From positions 692,001 through 756,000 of the forward strand of contig NZ_CP152276.1 of assembly GCF_038719015.1 (NCBI RefSeq): DNA of 64,000 nt, in the 5' to 3' direction. The notes below the pieces were generated by a model that worked only from the letters and a program-made list of their open reading frames with translations, was not told the origin of the DNA and ran no database searches. This DNA is from Nguyenibacter vanlangensis (GTDB lineage: Bacteria > Pseudomonadota > Alphaproteobacteria > Acetobacterales > Acetobacteraceae). Positions 9,441-18,235 of this stretch are shown in pieces. Made by a program: the position numbers and the translations under genes. The stretch's first letter is position 1; each line of letters starts with the position of its first letter.

Positions 9441-9462
9441 GGCCCGCCCGCGCGGGCGGGCC
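9441..9462. other. perfect 22-bp GC palindrome after fdxA
   Basis: Twenty-two bases made only of G and C read the same on both strands, starting GGCCCGCCCG and ending CGGGCGGGCC. There is no T run after it. It sits between the fdxA stop and the terminator hairpin and may be a first, non-terminating stem. Confidence 0.8.
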
Positions 9463-9472
9463 GTTAGATTGG

Positions 9473-9509
9473 AAAAAGGCCGGTGAGGATGATCCTCACC
9501 GGCCTTTTT
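9473..9509. terminator. bidirectional rho-independent terminator between fdxA and cyoD
   Basis: Stem GGCCGGTGAGGAT at 9478-9490 pairs perfectly with 9492-9504. It is flanked by five A on the left and five T on the right, so it ends with a U run when transcribed either way. It would stop fdxA (plus strand) and the converging cyo operon (minus strand). Confidence 0.93.
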
Positions 9510-9553
9510 CATGACCGTCGCACGAAGAGTGCCGAACCGGAGCCCTTGGCTGG

Positions 9554-9577
9554 AACCTTGGGCCAAAACCTTGGGCC
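9554..9577. repeat. 13-bp-period direct repeat before cyoD stop
   Basis: AACCTTGGGCC occurs at 9554-9564 and again at 9567-9577, a 13-bp period, in the gap between the terminator and the end of cyoD. Confidence 0.75.
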
Positions 9578-9620
9578 GGATGACCCGATCCTGTGCGATC
9601 GGGCATCCGGCCGACGGCGA

Positions 9621-9968
9621 TCAGCGCGACATCATGTTGATGGCGGTGTCGTGCATGATGAACAGGGTGCCGAGGATCAGGATGAAGACCGTCATGATCG
9701 TGAAGGCGAAGGCCATGACGTTCCAGCGCTGCTCGGACGAGCTGTTCATGTGCAGGAAGAACACCAGGTGGACGAAGACCTGGACGATGGCCAGCACCGC
9801 GATCGCCGCCAGCGTGCCGGCCGGCGAGAAGCCGTGCGCGATGACGATGCCGAACGCCGCCGCGGTCAGCAGGACGGAAATCACGAACCCGGTAAGGTAA
9901 GACCCTACGCTTCCGTGGCTCGAGCCCGAATGGTGGCCCGGATGATGGGCGGTGTGCGCGTCAGCCAT
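9621..9968 (-). CDS. cyoD: cytochrome bo3 quinol oxidase subunit IV
   Basis: Small inner-membrane subunit of 115 aa that helps assembly of the bo3-type ubiquinol oxidase. After a His-rich N-terminus (HTAHHPGHHSGSSHG) there are three hydrophobic helices, including VFVHLVFFLHMN, a block typical of CyoD/CtaF proteins. Its ATG overlaps the cyoC stop by one base in an ATGA arrangement on the minus strand, which points to translational coupling. It is the last gene of the operon and runs into the bidirectional terminator. Confidence 0.94.
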   Translation of the reverse strand: MADAHTAHHPGHHSGSSHGSVGSYLTGFVISVLLTAAAFGIVIAHGFSPAGTLAAIAVLAIVQVFVHLVFFLHMNSSSEQRWNVMAFAFTIMTVFILILGTLFIMHDTAINMMSR

Positions 9969-10573
9969 CAGATCACACTCATCAGATAGACAAAGGTGAA
10001 GACACAGATCCAGACGATGTCCAGGAAGTGCCAGAACAGGCTGAGGCAGGTCAGCTTGTTCATCATGCGCTCGGACAGCACGGTCTTGCCGGTCGACTGG
10101 ATCATCAGGACGGCCATCCACAGCATGCCGCAGGTGACGTGCAGCCCGTGCGTGCCGACCAGGGTGAAGAAGGACGACAGGAACGCGCTGCGGTCCGGGC
10201 CGTTGCCTTCGGCGACCATGTGCGAGAATTCACGGATTTCCATGAACAGGAAGCCCGCGCCCAGCAGGAAGGTGATGACGAGCCAGGCCCGCATCGCCCC
10301 CAGCTTGGTCTGGTGGGCGCAGATCATCGCGAAACCATAGGTGATCGAGCTGAGCAGCAGGATCGCGGTTTCGATCCCGACGCCCGTCAGGTCGAACAGT
10401 TCCTTGCCGGTGGGGCCACCGGCAAACTGGTTGCGCATCACCGCGAACACCGCGAACAGGGTGCCGAAGATGAGGCAGTCGGTCATCAGATACAGCCAGA
10501 ACCCGAACACCACCGGAGATTCGTGGTGTTCCTCGTGGGCGTGGGCCGCATCAACAGTCATATCGTGCGCCAT
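9968..10573 (-). CDS. cyoC: cytochrome bo3 quinol oxidase subunit III
   Basis: Inner-membrane subunit III of the terminal ubiquinol oxidase, 201 aa with five membrane helices. Family blocks include FGFWLYLMTDCLIFGTLF near the N-terminus, GPTGKELFDL and FTLVGTHGLHVTCGMLW. The start codon overlaps the cyoB stop (TAATG), and the stop overlaps cyoD. The subunit carries no redox centre; it stabilises the complex. Confidence 0.96.
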   Translation of the reverse strand: MAHDMTVDAAHAHEEHHESPVVFGFWLYLMTDCLIFGTLFAVFAVMRNQFAGGPTGKELFDLTGVGIETAILLLSSITYGFAMICAHQTKLGAMRAWLVITFLLGAGFLFMEIREFSHMVAEGNGPDRSAFLSSFFTLVGTHGLHVTCGMLWMAVLMIQSTGKTVLSERMMNKLTCLSLFWHFLDIVWICVFTFVYLMSVI

Positions 10574-12567
10574 TATTCCGCCGCCTGTGCTGCCATGAGA
10601 TTGCGGGTGTGCTCATTCTCGATGCGGGCAACTTCGGCCGCCGGGACATAATAGTCGACGTCGTTGTTGGCGCTGCGAATGATGATCGTCGCGATCACGG
10701 CGGCCAGGCTGAGGGCCGCGAGCCACCAGATGTGCCAGACCGCGGCGAAGCCCAGGGCCAGGCTGAACACACCGACGAAGAAGCCGGCGGAGGTGTTCTT
10801 GGGCATGTGGATCGGGGCGTAGGCCGCGCCGGCCGCGCGGGTGTCGATGCCGGCTTCCTTGTGATGGGCGAAGGCATCGAGTTCATGCACCGTCGGGATG
10901 ACGGCGAAATTGTAGAACGGCGGCGGCGAGGAGGTCGACCATTCCAGGGTGCGCGCATCCCACGGATCGCCCGTCAGGTCGCGGTTTTCCGGCAGGTTGC
11001 GGTCGCGGATCGAGACATAGAGCTGGGTCAGCTGGCAGACGATGCCCAGCGCGACCAGCACGGCGCCGAACGCCGCGATCAGCATCCAGGGATGCCATTC
11101 CGGATTGTCGTAATGGTTCATGCGACGGGTCATGCCCTCGAAGCCCAGGACATAGAGCGGCATGAACGCGAAGTAGAAGCCGAGGAACCAGAACCAGAAG
11201 GCGCGCTTGCCCCATGCCTCGTTCAGCTTGAAGCCGAACGCCTTGGGGAACCAGAAATTCATCGCCGCGACATAGCCGAAATACACGCCGCCGATGATGA
11301 CGTTGTGGAAATGGGCGATGACGAACAGGCTGTTGTGCAGGACGAAGTCGGCGGCCGGAATGGCCAGCATGACGCCCGTCATGCCACCGATGGTGAAGGT
11401 GATCATGAAGCCGATCACCCAGTACATGGTCGCGTGGAATTCGACGCGGCCCTTATACATGGTGAACAGCCAGTTGAAGATCTTCACGCCCGTCGGGATC
11501 GCGATGATCATCGTCATGATGCCGAAGAACGCGTTCACGTTCGCGCCGGCGCCCATGGTGAAGAAATGATGCAGCCACACCAGCAGCGACAGGACCATGA
11601 TCGAGCACGTCGCATAGACCATGGTATTGTAGCCGAACAGCGGCTTGCGCGAGAAGGTCTGGGTGATTTCCGAGAACGCACCGAAGGCGGGCAGGATCAG
11701 GATGTAGACTTCCGGATGGCCCCACGCCCAGATGACGTTCAGGTACAGCATCTGGTTGCCGCCGCCGTCATTGGTGAAGAAATGCATGCCCAGATAGCGG
11801 TCCAGGCCCAGCAGCCCCAGCGCCACGGTCAGGATCGGGAAGGCCAGCATGATCAGCACGGTGGTGCAGAAGATGGTCCAGGTGAAGACCGGCATCTTCA
11901 TGTAGGTCATGCCCGGGGCGCGCATCTTCACGATGGTCGTGAAGAAGTTGACGCCGGTCAGCAGCGTGCCGACGCCCGAGAGCTGCACCGCCCAGATATA
12001 GTAATCGACGCCGACGCCGGGACTGAACTGCAGTTCGGACAGGGGCGGATAGGCCAGCCAGCCGCACTGCGAGAACTCGCCGATGAACAGCGAGATGTTG
12101 ATCAGCACGAAGGCGACCGTCGTCATCCAGAAGCTGAGCGAGTTCAGGAAGGGGAAGGCGACGTCACGCGCGCCGATCTGCAGCGGCACGACCACGTTCA
12201 TCAGCCCGGTCATGAAGGCCATCGCCATGAAGAAGATCATGATCGTGCCGTGGGCCGAGAAGATCTGGTCGTAATGGTGCGGCGGCAGGTAGCCGGGGTT
12301 GCCGGCATAGGCCAGCGCCAGTTGCGAGCGCATCATGATGGCGTCCGCGAAGCCGCGGAACAGGGCGACCAGGGCCAGGACGATATACATCACGCCCAGC
12401 TTCTTGTGGTCGACCGAGGTCAGCCACTCTTTCCAGAGATAGCCCCACTTGCCGTAATAGGTGATGAGCCCGAGGACGGCCAGGCCGGCGATCGCGGCGC
12501 CGGCGAACGTTCCGACGAGAATCGGCACATCGAAGGGGATGTCCGACCAGCTTAATTTTCCTAACAT
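10573..12567 (-). CDS. cyoB: cytochrome bo3 quinol oxidase subunit I (haem-copper core)
   Basis: Catalytic core of the proton-pumping ubiquinol oxidase, 664 aa with about fifteen membrane helices. It should bind the low-spin haem b and the haem o3-CuB centre that reduces oxygen. Conserved blocks are [14 protein letters not shown] (haem ligand His), [17 protein letters not shown] (CuB His and the cross-linked Tyr), HHFFTMG (CuB His pair) and [13 protein letters not shown] (haem ligands). The long N-terminal extension before the first core helix is normal for CyoB compared with cytochrome c oxidases. Five bases separate it from cyoA and it overlaps cyoC. Confidence 0.97.
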   Translation of the reverse strand: MLGKLSWSDIPFDVPILVGTFAGAAIAGLAVLGLITYYGKWGYLWKEWLTSVDHKKLGVMYIVLALVALFRGFADAIMMRSQLALAYAGNPGYLPPHHYDQIFSAHGTIMIFFMAMAFMTGLMNVVVPLQIGARDVAFPFLNSLSFWMTTVAFVLINISLFIGEFSQCGWLAYPPLSELQFSPGVGVDYYIWAVQLSGVGTLLTGVNFFTTIVKMRAPGMTYMKMPVFTWTIFCTTVLIMLAFPILTVALGLLGLDRYLGMHFFTNDGGGNQMLYLNVIWAWGHPEVYILILPAFGAFSEITQTFSRKPLFGYNTMVYATCSIMVLSLLVWLHHFFTMGAGANVNAFFGIMTMIIAIPTGVKIFNWLFTMYKGRVEFHATMYWVIGFMITFTIGGMTGVMLAIPAADFVLHNSLFVIAHFHNVIIGGVYFGYVAAMNFWFPKAFGFKLNEAWGKRAFWFWFLGFYFAFMPLYVLGFEGMTRRMNHYDNPEWHPWMLIAAFGAVLVALGIVCQLTQLYVSIRDRNLPENRDLTGDPWDARTLEWSTSSPPPFYNFAVIPTVHELDAFAHHKEAGIDTRAAGAAYAPIHMPKNTSAGFFVGVFSLALGFAAVWHIWWLAALSLAAVIATIIIRSANNDVDYYVPAAEVARIENEHTRNLMAAQAAE

Positions 12568-12572
12568 CTGTC

Positions 12573-13496
12573 CTATTCCTTCATATTCATGTCGGACATC
12601 GCGGACTGCACGTGCAGCATCTTGCCGGTGCTCTTATCCATGACCATGCCATTATTGTATTTGGCGACGATCCCGTCGAAGAGGCCGGGTGCGGCATGCG
12701 AGAAATACTCGACCGGGTTCGCCTCGCTGGGCGCGGCGAGCTTGGGGTAGTTGGTGCTGTCGAGTTGTTCGGAGGACGCCTTCACCTTCTGGATCCAGGC
12801 GGCGTAGTCGTCATTGCTCATGGCCAGGGCGCGGAAGCGCATGTCGGAGAAGCCGCGGCCGGAGAAGTTAGCGGATTCACCCAGGTAATTGCCGGCCTCG
12901 CTGGCGATCAGGTGCAGTTGGGTCTGCATGCCGGCCATGGCGTAGATCTGCGAGCCGAGCTGGGGGATGAAGAACGAGTTCATCACCGAATCCGACGTGA
13001 TGCGGAAATCGACCGGCGTGTTCACCGGGAAGGCCAACTGGTTGACGGTGGCGATCCCCTCGTCGGGGTAGATGAACAGCCACTTCCAATCCAGGGCGAC
13101 GACATCGACGTGGATGGGCTTGACGTTGGTTTCGTCGTTCAGCGGGCGATAGGGGTCGAGCGACTGGCAGGTCTGGTAGGTCAGGACGGCCAGGAAGAGG
13201 ATGATCAGGCTGGGGACCGTCCAGATCACCACCTCGATCTTGTTGGAATGCGACCATTTCGGCAGATAGTCGGCGCTGGTGTTCGTATGGCGGTACTGCC
13301 ACGCGAAGAGCAGCGTCAGCACGATGACCGGCACCACGACCAGCAGCATCGCATAGGTCGACGTCAGCAGCAGGCTCTTTTCCTGGACGCCGATAATGCC
13401 CTTGGGGTTGAGGGTAGCCCAGTCACATCCCGCCAAGAGGAACGCTGAGGACAAACTCAATAAACTCGATAGTCTTGGCAAGATTTTTTTCTTCAT
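12573..13496 (-). CDS. cyoA: cytochrome bo3 quinol oxidase subunit II, lipoprotein
   Basis: Subunit II of the ubiquinol oxidase, with a lipoprotein signal peptide ending in the lipobox LLAGC, two membrane helices, and a periplasmic cupredoxin-like domain containing [20 protein letters not shown]. The CuA-binding cysteines of cytochrome c oxidases are absent, as expected for a quinol oxidase. The start at 13496 gives the ideal leader MKKKILPR and has GAGG eight bases upstream. An in-frame ATG at 13520 also has a possible AAGGG site and would add eight residues. It is the first gene of cyoABCD; the promoter must be in the 13.5-14.0 kb gap. Confidence 0.95.
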   Translation of the reverse strand: MKKKILPRLSSLLSLSSAFLLAGCDWATLNPKGIIGVQEKSLLLTSTYAMLLVVVPVIVLTLLFAWQYRHTNTSADYLPKWSHSNKIEVVIWTVPSLIILFLAVLTYQTCQSLDPYRPLNDETNVKPIHVDVVALDWKWLFIYPDEGIATVNQLAFPVNTPVDFRITSDSVMNSFFIPQLGSQIYAMAGMQTQLHLIASEAGNYLGESANFSGRGFSDMRFRALAMSNDDYAAWIQKVKASSEQLDSTNYPKLAAPSEANPVEYFSHAAPGLFDGIVAKYNNGMVMDKSTGKMLHVQSAMSDMNMKE

Positions 13497-14084
13497 CTCA
13501 CGCCTCGTTGGTTTCGACATCACCCTTGCTCACATGCTCGCTTCGTCCACGGGCTTAAAAGAACCACGGCCACGTTTCGTGATGCGGTGTCGCGTCACGT
13601 GACATCCGGCCTTCTTCGCCTGCCCGGCCGGGAGAGAAAATCCCGGAAACGGGCGGGCCGTCGTCTGGTCGATCCCGTCATGAAGTCACGGCCGCGTGTT
13701 CGGCCATGATCTCGATCAAGGATTCGGCCCGGTATCGGCGCCTGGCCGATGCCGGGGGGAAACGGGTCCCGGTGCCGCCTGGTGTGCGGAAGCGTCCTCT
13801 CTACGCAGCTACACCCTTTCGTCTTGTTCTCTTCCTGCCTTATCCGACCGGAACGTTGTGACAAGCAAGCCTTCACATAATGTTTCCATTAATTTCATAC
13901 TCAATCGGTCCTGATTTTCAACATATTGATAAAAAACGATATGCCTGCGATTGCCTTCGATCACAGCGCCGTCATCCCACTCTTTCCAACGTAGAATAAG
14001 TCATATTTTAGCCTGGATCGGGACTGTCCGGCCGCGAATGTTCCGGTCCTGTTCCTGACGCGGCCGCGTCATGAAACGAGTCAC
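13497..14084. other. long gap upstream of cyoA, probable promoter and control region
   Basis: Nearly 590 bases without a supported gene. The part next to cyoA is of normal composition, while about 13865-14010 is clearly AT-rich, with runs such as CATATTGATAAAAAACG. No reading frame here shows a recognisable product. A long leader or a distant promoter for cyoABCD is the simplest explanation. I cannot identify a specific binding site. Confidence 0.6.
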
Positions 14085-14112
14085 AAAAAAAAGCCCCGCC
14101 GGATGGCGGGGC
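14085..14112 (-). terminator. rho-independent terminator of the BI-1 family gene
   Basis: GCCCCGCC at 14093-14100 and GGCGGGGC at 14105-14112 pair around a four-base loop, with eight A on the plus strand to the left. Read on the minus strand this is a GC hairpin followed by a U run, about 40 bases past the stop of the BI-1 family gene. Confidence 0.95.
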
Positions 14113-14153
14113 CTGCGATGTTCCCCGTCGGGCGGGGCGATGTCGGCGGTGCG

Positions 14154-14936
14154 TCAGTTGTTCTGGTTGTTCCGGACGCCCATGAACTGAAGCAGGAACT
14201 GGAACAGGTTGATGAAATTCAGATAGAGCGTCAGCGCGTCATAGACCGAGCGCTTCGCCGCGGCCTCGGGGCCCTCGTAATAGGCGAATTGCTGATAGGT
14301 CAGCTTGATACGCTGCGTATCGAACGCCGCCAGCCCGACGAAGACCAGCACGCCGACGACGCTGTAGAGCATGTAGACGGCCGCGCTGTGCATGAACATG
14401 TTGACCAGCCCGGCGATGACCAGCCCGAACAGGCCCATGATCAGGAACGAGCCGAAGCGCGTCAGGTCGGTCCGGGTGACGTAGCCCCAGATCGACATGG
14501 CCGAGAACGTGCCCGCCGTGATGAAGAACACCCGCACGACCGACACGCCGGTGAAGGTGAGCAGGATGCTGGACAGGCTGGCACCCATGACGGCGCAGAA
14601 CAGCCAGAACAGGGTCTGCACCGCCTGGCGCGACAGGCGGTTGATGCCGAGTGACATGACCAGGACGAAGCCGAGCGGCGCGATCATCGCCAGCATGCCC
14701 AGGCCGGTCGGCCGGACGGCGACAGCGCCCATCGGCGTGACGACCTGGGCGAAGAACGCCTCGCGCAGGGCGGTATTGGCCACGAGATAGGCCACGATCC
14801 CGGTCAGCAGCAGCCCCGATGCCATCCAGTTATAGACCCGGAGCATATAGGCGCGCAGTCCCTGGTCGATGGCCCCGGCGGCGGTGCCTGCGCCGGCGGG
14901 GCGCGGCATGGTTCGAAAATCCGGGCTGAAAGCCAT
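14154..14936 (-). CDS. Bax inhibitor-1/YccA family membrane protein
   Basis: Integral membrane protein of 260 aa with seven hydrophobic segments after a short hydrophilic N-terminus. Family blocks are AYMLRVYNWMASGLLLTG, SIWGYVTRTDLTRFGSFLIMGLFG and FDTQRIKLTYQQ followed by SVYDALTLYLNFINLFQFLLQFMG at the C-terminus. Relatives (YccA, YbhL, the bacterial BsYetJ) bind the FtsH protease or leak calcium in a pH-dependent way; which applies here is unknown. The start at 14936 has AGAGGAAGGA close upstream, so the longer frame from 15008 is rejected. It has its own terminator and looks monocistronic. Confidence 0.94.
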   Translation of the reverse strand: MAFSPDFRTMPRPAGAGTAAGAIDQGLRAYMLRVYNWMASGLLLTGIVAYLVANTALREAFFAQVVTPMGAVAVRPTGLGMLAMIAPLGFVLVMSLGINRLSRQAVQTLFWLFCAVMGASLSSILLTFTGVSVVRVFFITAGTFSAMSIWGYVTRTDLTRFGSFLIMGLFGLVIAGLVNMFMHSAAVYMLYSVVGVLVFVGLAAFDTQRIKLTYQQFAYYEGPEAAAKRSVYDALTLYLNFINLFQFLLQFMGVRNNQNN

Positions 14937-15106
14937 GGTGTCCTTCCTCTGTCCGGGCAATCCGGACATCTCGCGTCTGTGATGTGGGGTCCGGCCGGAC
15001 CGTTTCAAGCAAAAATCGTCCCGGCGCCGAATTACAAACCGGAAACATGAGACAAGACAATTGCACGGTACGGACTATACAGGTCCGGGCGAGGCATGAA
15101 AACTTT

Positions 15107-15124
15107 CCCGTTCGCACGAACGGG
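15107..15124. other. 18-bp inverted repeat upstream of thpR
   Basis: CCCGTTC and GAACGGG form a perfect seven-bp inverted repeat around GCAC, 38 bases before the thpR start and within the gap between two divergent genes. It may be an operator or a leader hairpin; no regulator can be named. Confidence 0.45.
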
Positions 15125-15162
15125 CGATCCTGTTCGCAGACGGCGCAGATGGAGAGATCGGG

Positions 15163-15744
15163 ATGCGGTTGTTCGTGGCCTTCGAGATCGGACCGCCGCT
15201 GCGCGACGCGATGGCCGCCCTGCGCGGCAGCCTGGGCGGCGTGCGCTGGACCGAGCCGGAGACTTATCACCTGACCCTGCGCTTCATCGGCGAGGTGCGC
15301 GAGCGCGCGCGGCAGGAGGAGATCCATCACGCGCTGGCCGCGATCCGCGCGCCGTCCTGCCTGCTGGTGCCCGAGGGGCCGGGCCTGTTCGCACACGGCG
15401 AAGGGCGCGACACGCTATGGATCGGCATCGCGCGGACCGACGCGCTGATGCACCTGCAGCGCAAGATCGACACCGCGCTGACCCGCGCGGGAATCGCGAT
15501 CGCCGACCGGCGGAAATTCATCCCGCACGTCACCATCGGCACCCTGCCGCGCCAGTTCCCGGGGACGGTCCCGTCGGCGGCGCAATCGCCAACGCATTCG
15601 ACCGCGCTTTCGGCCTGGATGGCGCGATGGGGCGCCACCCCCCTGCCCCCGCTCGAAGCCGCGCAATTCACCCTCTACCGCTCGGTGCGCGGTGCCGGGC
15701 AGCCGGTCTATGTGCCGCTGGCCGATTACGATTTCGGGCAATGA
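15163..15744 (+). CDS. thpR: RNA 2',3'-cyclic phosphodiesterase (2H family)
   Basis: Enzyme of 193 aa of the 2H phosphoesterase superfamily, historically called 2'-5' RNA ligase. It opens 2',3'-cyclic phosphate ends of RNA. The two catalytic HxT motifs are plain: HLTLRF with His36 and HVTIGT near residue 125. The N-terminus MRLFVAFEI is typical of the family. A stretch between the second motif and the C-terminus (PTHSTALSAWMARWG) is somewhat long. It stands alone between the divergent BI-1 gene and the adhAB pair. Confidence 0.93.
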   Translation: MRLFVAFEIGPPLRDAMAALRGSLGGVRWTEPETYHLTLRFIGEVRERARQEEIHHALAAIRAPSCLLVPEGPGLFAHGEGRDTLWIGIARTDALMHLQRKIDTALTRAGIAIADRRKFIPHVTIGTLPRQFPGTVPSAAQSPTHSTALSAWMARWGATPLPPLEAAQFTLYRSVRGAGQPVYVPLADYDFGQ

Positions 15745-15825
15745 GCAGCATTCCGCCGCTTTCACGGGCCGTTAACGTCCGCGACGCTAGAGTGTCCACA
15801 ACATTCGATTAAGAACAGAATATCA

Positions 15826-15862
15826 TCCATTGTCCGAATAGTTTTCCATTGTCTGAATAATT
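15826..15862 (+). repeat. two 18-bp direct repeats in the adhA upstream region
   Basis: TCCATTGTCCGAATAGTT at 15826-15843 is repeated as TCCATTGTCTGAATAATT at 15845-15862. The copies differ at two positions and start 19 bp apart, close to two turns of the helix. They end about 113 bases before the adhA start, in an AT-richer stretch, where promoter and activator sites would be expected. An operator role is inference. Confidence 0.8.
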
Positions 15863-15975
15863 ATCGTCGAGACCAGTCATCGCCGCCGCGGCCGGCCTGG
15901 GCGTGTGCGGCGAACCGGACGGAGCTGCTTTGCTCTGTTTTCCGCCGTCTGCTTTCTGCCGAGAGGACATCGGAC

Positions 15976-18180
15976 ATGATACGGGCCGCATTCGGACGTT
16001 TCGCTGGGCGTATCATGGCAGCCGGCGTAATGGGCGCGGCGCTGTGCGGAGGGACGGAACCGGCGCGGGCCGCGGATTCGGCGCCCGGCGCGACGGACGC
16101 GGCGATCCTTTATGCGGACGACCATCCCGGCGACTGGCCGACCTATGGCCGGACCTATTCCGAGCAGCGCTACAGCCCGCTGGCGCAGATCGACCGGTCC
16201 AACGTCCGGACGCTCAAACTGGCCTGGTATGACGACCTGAATACCAATCGCGGGCAGGAAGGCACGCCGCTGGTCGTCGACGGCGTGATGTACGCGACGA
16301 CGAACTGGAGCAAGATGAAGGCGCTGGACGCCGCCACCGGCCGGCTGCTGTGGGAATATGATCCACACGTGCCGGGCGCCATCGCCGACAGGGGATGCTG
16401 CGACACGGTCAATCGCGGTGCAGCCTATTGGAACGGCAAGGTCTATTTCGGGACGTTCGACGGGCGGCTGATCGCGCTGGATGCCAGGACGGGCAGCCTG
16501 GTCTGGAGCGTGAACACCATCCCGCCCGACGCGGCGCTGGGCCATCAGCGGTCCTATACCGTCGATGGCGCGCCGCGCATCGCCAAGGGACGGGTGATCA
16601 TCGGCAATGGCGGCGCGGAATTCGGGGCGCGCGGCTTCGTTTCGGCGTTCGATGCCGAAACGGGGCGGCTGGATTGGCGTTTCTTCACCGTGCCCAATCC
16701 GACGAACGCCCCGGACCATGCGGCGTCGGACGGCATATTGATGACCCGAGCCTATGGAAGCTGGAGCCCGACGGGGGCGTGGACGGCGCAGGGCGGCGGC
16801 GGCACGGTGTGGGATTCGATCGTCTACGACCCGGTGACCGATCTGGTTTATCTGGGCGTCGGCAACGGGTCGCCCTGGAACTACAAATACCGTTCGAATG
16901 GCGTGGGCGACAATCTGTTCCTGGACAGCATCGTGGCGCTGAGGCCCGAGACCGGCGCCTATGTCTGGCATTTCCAGGAAACGCCGATGGACCAGTGGAA
17001 CTACTCCGCCGTCCAGCAGATCATGACGCTGGACCTGCCGATCGACGGGACCATGCGCCACGTGGTCGTGCACGCGCCGAAGAACGGGTTCTTCTATATC
17101 CTCGACGCGCGGACCGGGGCATTCCTGTCGGGCCGGAACTATGTCTATGTGAACTGGGCCAGCGGGCTCGATCCGAAGACGGGGCGGCCGCTCTACAACC
17201 CCGATGCGCTGTATGCGCTGAACGGCAAGGACTGGTACGGCATTCCCGGCGGTCTGGGCGCCCATAATTTCGCGGCGATGGCCTATAGCCCGCGCACCGG
17301 CCTGGTCTATATCCCGGCCCAGCAGGTGCCGTTTCGGTATTCGGGCCAGCCCGGCGGCTTTACCGCGCACCCGGATAGCTGGAATCTCGGCCTGAACATG
17401 GCCAAGGCCGGCATTCCCGACAGGCCCGAGGCCAGGCTGGCCTTCGCCCGCGACCTGAAGGGCTGGATCATCGCCTGGGATCCGGTGCGGCAGCGTGAAG
17501 CCTTCCGGGTCGACCATAAGGGCCCGTGGAACGGCGGCATCCTGGCCACGGGGGGCGACCTGCTGTTCCAGGGTCTGGCGAACGGCGAATTTCATGCCTA
17601 TGACGCGACCAACGGCCGCGATCTGTTTCGTTTCGCGGCGCAGAGTGGGATCATCGCCCCGCCCGTGACCTATCTGGCCCATGGCAGGCAATATGTCGCG
17701 GTGGAGGTCGGCTGGGGCGGGGCTTATCCGCTTATCCTGGGCGGGCTGGCGCGGACCGGCGGCTGGACGGTCAACCGTTCGCGGATCATCGCCTTCTCGC
17801 TGGACGGGACGGAAGCGCTGCCGCCGCAGAACGACGCAGGCTTCCTGCCCGTCAGGCCGCCGGCGAACGACGCCCCGGCACGGGCCGCCAACGGCTATTC
17901 CGAATATCAGACCTATTGCGCGTCCTGCCATGGCGACGATGCCGAGGCCGGCGGGGTGCTGCCGGACCTGCGCTGGTCGGGGGCGATCCGCAGGCGGAGC
18001 GATTTCTACAACGTCGTCGGATGCGGGGCGCTGACGGCCTTTGGCATGGATCGCTTCGACAGTTCGATGCGGCCGGAGCAGATCGAGGATATCCGCCAGT
18101 TCCTGATCAAGCGTGCCAACGACACCTATCGGCGGGAGATCGATGCGCGGCGCAATCCGGCGGCTGTGCCCACGCCATGA
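15976..18180 (+). CDS. adhA: PQQ- and haem-dependent alcohol dehydrogenase, subunit I (AdhA type)
   Basis: Periplasmic quinohaemoprotein of 734 aa with a signal peptide cleaved near ARA-AD, an eight-bladed PQQ domain and a C-terminal cytochrome c domain (CASCH, Cys648 to His652). It closely follows the acetic-acid-bacterial AdhA pattern. Visible PQQ-site parts: the vicinal disulphide Cys141-Cys142 in RGCCDTVNRG, calcium ligands Glu215 (GAEFG) and Asn297 (GNGSPWN), and Lys369 (APKNGFFY). Unusually, the next position is Asn342 in MDQWNYS, where the family has the catalytic Asp (WDF/WDY). Activity may therefore be altered or lost. It is followed after 55 bp by the cytochrome subunit gene, as in the adhAB operon. 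Electrons would go through AdhB to ubiquinone. The symbol rests on family resemblance; another adhA copy could exist elsewhere. Confidence 0.9.
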   Translation: MIRAAFGRFAGRIMAAGVMGAALCGGTEPARAADSAPGATDAAILYADDHPGDWPTYGRTYSEQRYSPLAQIDRSNVRTLKLAWYDDLNTNRGQEGTPLVVDGVMYATTNWSKMKALDAATGRLLWEYDPHVPGAIADRGCCDTVNRGAAYWNGKVYFGTFDGRLIALDARTGSLVWSVNTIPPDAALGHQRSYTVDGAPRIAKGRVIIGNGGAEFGARGFVSAFDAETGRLDWRFFTVPNPTNAPDHAASDGILMTRAYGSWSPTGAWTAQGGGGTVWDSIVYDPVTDLVYLGVGNGSPWNYKYRSNGVGDNLFLDSIVALRPETGAYVWHFQETPMDQWNYSAVQQIMTLDLPIDGTMRHVVVHAPKNGFFYILDARTGAFLSGRNYVYVNWASGLDPKTGRPLYNPDALYALNGKDWYGIPGGLGAHNFAAMAYSPRTGLVYIPAQQVPFRYSGQPGGFTAHPDSWNLGLNMAKAGIPDRPEARLAFARDLKGWIIAWDPVRQREAFRVDHKGPWNGGILATGGDLLFQGLANGEFHAYDATNGRDLFRFAAQSGIIAPPVTYLAHGRQYVAVEVGWGGAYPLILGGLARTGGWTVNRSRIIAFSLDGTEALPPQNDAGFLPVRPPANDAPARAANGYSEYQTYCASCHGDDAEAGGVLPDLRWSGAIRRRSDFYNVVGCGALTAFGMDRFDSSMRPEQIEDIRQFLIKRANDTYRREIDARRNPAAVPTP

Positions 18181-18235
18181 CGCGGCCGTCGACCCGCGCC
18201 GTCGGCATCATGACATCGGGACGGGGGTGAGCGGG

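Noticed and set aside
10609..12555. 648-codon plus-strand frame opposite cyoB
   Set aside because: Its protein is a low-complexity mix of Asp, His, Arg and Gly, and cyoB on the other strand is unmistakable.
13595..13876. Minus-strand frame of 93 codons upstream of cyoA
   Set aside because: Arg-rich random-looking product without motif or start signal.
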